Shown here: positions 6,624 to 8,028 of the stretch, piece after piece
How positions within the stretch are numbered: the first letter of the stretch is position 1
Layout of the letters: each line of letters begins with the position of its first letter
Source: Caryophanales bacterium
GTDB taxonomy: Bacteria > Bacillota_I > Bacilli_A > RFN20 > JAISJY01
NCBI GenBank assembly: GCA_031261365.1
Contig: JAISJY010000100.1
Span: 1 to 8,028 of the forward strand
DNA length: 8,028 nt
Reading direction: 5' to 3'
Translations under genes and position numbers: made by a program
The notes under the pieces: model-generated
What the model saw: the letters and a program-made list of their open reading frames with translations, nothing else
Database searches by the model: none
Told to the model about the DNA's origin: nothing

Positions 6624-6687
6624 ACCCCAAAGTGAACCTCAAAATGAACCCCAAAAAATTGGTGAATTAGTATTGGCATTAATATAA
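6619..6687 (+). pseudogene. Remnant of an alternative NEPQ-repeat regulator tail
   Basis: Three 12-bp units (6619-6630, 6631-6642, 6643-6654) encode NEPQ-SEPQ-NEPQ, then KIGELVLALI and a TAA at 6685. This lies in a different frame from the regulator and overlaps its last codon and stop. It has no start codon or ribosome site of its own. The layout, a tetrapeptide repeat followed by what looks like the first helix of a winged helix, parallels the intact regulator's tail. I read it as the leftover of another repeat-plus-winged-helix tail. It could alternatively be reached by a +1 shift near the stop codon, which I consider unlikely. Confidence 0.5.
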
Positions 6688-6794
6688 TTAAATAATACTC
6701 TACAACTTTTTGTATGTCGCTTTGCCTTTTTTGGTAATTTTACACCTTCATTTACACCTTCACTTACACCTACATTTAATATTGTATTATTCAT
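6639..6794 (-). pseudogene. Remnant of a GV(N/S)E-repeat regulator tail on the opposite strand
   Basis: From ATG 6794 the minus strand reads 51 codons. They contain NVGV-SEGV-NEGV-KLP (6738-6777 region, 12-bp period), then a basic stretch and RVLFNYINANTN, which could be the first helix of a winged helix, ending at a TGA at 6639-6641. The frame is open back to about 6857 but lacks a ribosome site. GVN(E/V) tetrapeptide repeats occur in the same class of AlbA_2 and Fic regulators, as far as I recall. I therefore read this as a fragment of a second such gene, head-to-head with the NEPQ fragment and partly overlapping it, so at least one of the two cannot be original over its whole length. Confidence 0.42.
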
Positions 6795-6819
6795 TAATAA
6801 ACTAACTATTGTTATTGAA

Positions 6820-6911
6820 TATTTTACAATTATGCAACTACCCGTTGCACAAAGTTCTTATCTTTAATAGTGCTAGTGGTTAATTTTGTTTTATACGAAA
6901 TATAGCCATTG
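6820..6911 (+). repeat. Diverged direct repeat, copy A, with hairpin
   Basis: The stretch from 6833 matches copy B from 7157. By eye, 34 of the first 40 positions are identical and similarity fades over the next 40. It opens with a hairpin, TGCAAC (6833-6838), loop TACCC, GTTGCA (6844-6849), followed by the shared block CAAAGTTCTTAT. No coding frame is apparent in it. Confidence 0.65.
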
Positions 6912-6930
6912 TAATTGATAACATGGTATA

Positions 6931-7144
6931 ACCTAACTTTAACAGAATCTAATCAAAAAAACTTACAAAAATGAAAGTATACTAAGTATAGAAAAAGCTT
7001 GGATTGTTATTTCTCTAATTACACATATACAATTTGCCTTTTGCGAAAAAACTTAAAACATTAAAAACAAGCATTTTATCAATTTTATGTTACTTTATTT
7101 CATTATTTTGATTTTCTTATTTTTGGCAACTGTTAAAGTTAGGT
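6931..7144. mobile_element. Possible MITE-like segment bounded by a 15-bp inverted repeat
   Basis: ACCTAACTTTAACAG (6931-6945) and its exact reverse complement (7130-7144) bound 214 bp that hold no open frame of note. The sequence just inside the two ends shows some further similarity when one end is inverted, but AT-richness makes that uncertain. I cannot see a target-site duplication and no transposase is present, so 'mobile' is only one reading. A long folded RNA or a palindromic binding site are others. Confidence 0.35.
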
Positions 7145-7240
7145 ATTTTTAAATTAGGCAACGCCCCGTTGCCCAAAGTTCTTATTTATAATAGTGTGAA
7201 TGATTAAGTTTAGTTTACACCATATATAAATGGTGAAATT
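7145..7240 (+). repeat. Diverged direct repeat, copy B, with two hairpins
   Basis: This copy opens with the hairpin GGCAAC (7157-7162), loop GCCCC, GTTGCC (7168-7173), then CAAAGTTCTTAT as in copy A. It also has a second perfect hairpin that copy A lacks: CACCAT (7218-7223), loop ATATAA, ATGGTG (7230-7235). It starts immediately after the right arm of the 15-bp inverted repeat. Confidence 0.65.
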
Positions 7241-7241
7241 A

Positions 7242-7258
7242 TGAAACACCCCGTTTCG
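7242..7258 (+). repeat. Third hairpin of the same architecture
   Basis: TGAAAC (7242-7247), loop ACCCC, GTTTCG (7253-7258) repeats the six-base stem and five-base C-rich loop of the hairpins at 6833 and 7157, with a U-G pair at the base. The text after it (GCAATTCTAT) weakly recalls the block that follows the other two. Confidence 0.55.
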
Positions 7259-7265
7259 CAATTCT

Positions 7266-7430
7266 ATGGAGGTTAAATATTGTTGTATGTTTCTTAAAGA
7301 AAAGATGATGAGTAAATTATCGGAGAAAGAGAAAGAGAGCCTAAAACAAACGCCAATGAATGAAATATTAATAAATAGAAGAAAACACTATATAACACAT
7401 TGGCACTTATTAATAGATTTCTATGACTAG
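7266..7430 (+). CDS. Possible small charged protein (54 aa)
   Basis: An open frame runs from ATG 7266 to a TAG at 7428-7430. It encodes 54 residues rich in Lys and Glu in the middle (KEKMMSKLSEKEKESLKQ) and ending in HWHLLIDFYD. I do not recognise it. No ribosome site precedes ATG 7266. A GGAGG at 7268-7272 could serve the internal ATG at 7287, but the 14-base spacing is long. It follows directly after the hairpin cluster, which could act as its leader. The frame may also be accidental, or the 5' fragment of a lost gene. Confidence 0.25.
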   Translation: MEVKYCCMFLKEKMMSKLSEKEKESLKQTPMNEILINRRKHYITHWHLLIDFYD

Positions 7431-7461
7431 ATATAGAAGAACTAAAAAGACATACAAAAAG

Positions 7462-7492
7462 TTGATATAAGTAACAAAAGAGAGAATATAAT
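7462..7492 (+). promoter_or_regulatory. Candidate promoter of the tRNA-Cys gene
   Basis: TTGATA (7462-7467) and a perfect TATAAT (7487-7492) are separated by 19 bp, slightly long. Transcription would begin close to 7499, a few bases before the tRNA, and could run on into the gene at 7598. Confidence 0.5.
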
Positions 7493-7505
7493 AAAGAGTG
7501 TAATA

Positions 7506-7582
7506 CTGATAATAGCGAAGGGGCTTAACGCACTGGTTTGCAAAACCAGCATTCGTGGGTTCAAATCCCATCTAATAGTCCA
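7506..7582 (+). tRNA. trnC: tRNA-Cys (GCA), weak acceptor stem
   Basis: A full cloverleaf of 77 bases can be drawn. The D stem is GCG with CGC (3 bp). The anticodon stem is CTGGT with ACCAG around TTGCAAA (anticodon GCA at 7540-7542). The variable loop is CATTC, and the T stem GTGGG pairs with CCCAT around TTCAAAT. The 3' end is CTAATAG-T-CCA with encoded CCA. The discriminator T (U73) is the cysteine identity base, which supports the call. The acceptor stem is poor: CTGATAA against CTAATAG has two mismatches (A-A and A-C), one wobble, and a C1-G72 end. It may be a diverged or mobile-element-borne tRNA rather than the main cysteine tRNA. Confidence 0.78.
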
Positions 7583-7597
7583 CACAAAGAAAGAAAT

Positions 7598-8020
7598 ATG
7601 AGATACATACATAAATTAGAAAAAATACATGAAGGGATACAACCAACAAAAGAATCACTTATATTAAATGCTGATAATTATTGGTATTCATATGATAGTA
7701 ATAATAAACAACAACCAATAGAAGCATTGACAAATTATAATGTATTAAAAGAAAGATTTGGAAAATATATAGATATAAAAATAGCGGGGCAATTTTCAAG
7801 TTTTCTAAAAAAGAAAACATTAAGTGGAGAATATCGTCATATAATATCAAATGAAGAAGTACAACAACACCCAGAAAAGATAATATGGGGAAAACACAAA
7901 GAAGGCGGGAAAGTAATGGAAAGATATTTATTTGACAATAAAGATGATTATGCCTATTTTTATACAACAGAAAGATATTTAAAAGATATAGAAAGTAAAT
8001 TAAAATTAATTAATAAATAA
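7598..8020 (+). CDS. Hypothetical protein, 140 aa
   Basis: I do not recognise this protein. It is soluble and strongly charged, with about a dozen tyrosines, no signal peptide or membrane segment, and a lysine-rich C-terminal helix (ERYLKDIESKLKLINK). The frame is open upstream to TTG 7538, but that would lie inside the tRNA and would translate it (HSWVQIPSN is the usual sign of this artefact), so I place the start at ATG 7598. The ribosome site is weak (AAAGAAAG), and translation may depend on the tRNA transcript. The coding strand is notably A-rich with heavy use of ATA for isoleucine and A-ending codons, unlike the HPt and YcxB genes. Its place directly after a tRNA 3' end is where integrated elements often begin, so foreign origin is plausible. 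No recombinase is visible here. Confidence 0.6.
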   Translation: MRYIHKLEKIHEGIQPTKESLILNADNYWYSYDSNNKQQPIEALTNYNVLKERFGKYIDIKIAGQFSSFLKKKTLSGEYRHIISNEEVQQHPEKIIWGKHKEGGKVMERYLFDNKDDYAYFYTTERYLKDIESKLKLINK

Positions 8021-8028
8021 TATAATGT

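Noticed and set aside
6243..6679. Minus-strand frames with GSFL and GVHF repeats
   Set aside because: They are the antisense image of the TTQK and NEPQ 12-bp repeats and have no ribosome sites; the plus-strand reading explains them.
6621..6687. TGA read as tryptophan, which would extend the regulator with a WTPK-type repeat to a later stop
   Set aside because: The tryptophan codons I checked in the ATPase, antitoxin and regulator genes are all TGG, and no coding region has an in-frame TGA, so the standard code fits.
6833..7258. CRISPR array or integron attC sites
   Set aside because: Copies are few, unevenly spaced and diverged, with no spacer pattern. The AAC and GTT motifs are only five bases apart and lack the attC core arrangement.
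7538..7597. Upstream extension of the 140-aa protein to TTG 7538
   Set aside because: The extension translates the tRNA anticodon and T arms, a common gene-calling artefact.
7659..7967. Hydrophobic minus-strand frame opposite the 140-aa gene
   Set aside because: A T-rich antisense reading of an A-rich gene gives Leu, Ile and Tyr runs. It has no ribosome site, and the plus-strand frame has a credible start.

Overview
The window is AT-rich and reads as low-GC Gram-positive chromosomal DNA (Bacillota or a Mycoplasmatota relative that keeps the standard code). The evidence is Shine-Dalgarno sequences of the AGGAGG type, sigma-A style promoters, CIRCE heat-shock operators, and all tryptophans I checked being TGG, with TGA used as a stop. 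I cannot name a genus.

Layout. 1-1117: a small YcxB-like membrane protein on the plus strand converges on an orphan HPt (histidine phosphotransfer) protein on the minus strand, with a shared hairpin between them. 1118-3082: an AbiE-type toxin-antitoxin operon on the minus strand. The antitoxin is first and overlaps the nucleotidyltransferase toxin by 8 bp; two inverted repeats lie upstream. 3103-3677: an Hsp20 small heat-shock gene on the minus strand with a strong terminator. Its consensus promoter lies between two CIRCE-like HrcA operators. 3753-5048: an AAA/DUF4143 ATPase on the minus strand, divergent from 5271-6623, an AlbA_2 (Schlafen-like) plus GHKL-ATPase-like regulator with a C-terminal tetrapeptide repeat and winged helix. 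6619-7505: about 880 bp without a secure gene, but not featureless. It holds remnants of two further tetrapeptide-repeat tails, a diverged direct repeat, three hairpins of one architecture and a 15-bp inverted repeat. 7506-8020: a tRNA-Cys(GCA) followed by an unrecognised 140-aa protein.

The most unusual signal is at 6393-6794. Three different 12-nt (four-codon) repeats lie within about 400 bp: TTQK in frame in the regulator, NEPQ in another frame directly over its stop codon, and GV(N/S)E on the opposite strand. All resemble the low-complexity linker that joins the ATPase and winged-helix domains in this regulator class. I infer that the locus has been rebuilt by recombination among interchangeable repeat-plus-winged-helix tails. 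The second signal is the hairpin set in 6833-7258, where stem positions co-vary while a C-rich five-base loop is kept.

Apart from the AbiE pair, no shared pathway links the neighbouring genes. AbiE, the DUF4143 ATPase and the AlbA_2 regulator are all accessory families often found in variable chromosomal regions, and the right end next to the tRNA also looks accessory.
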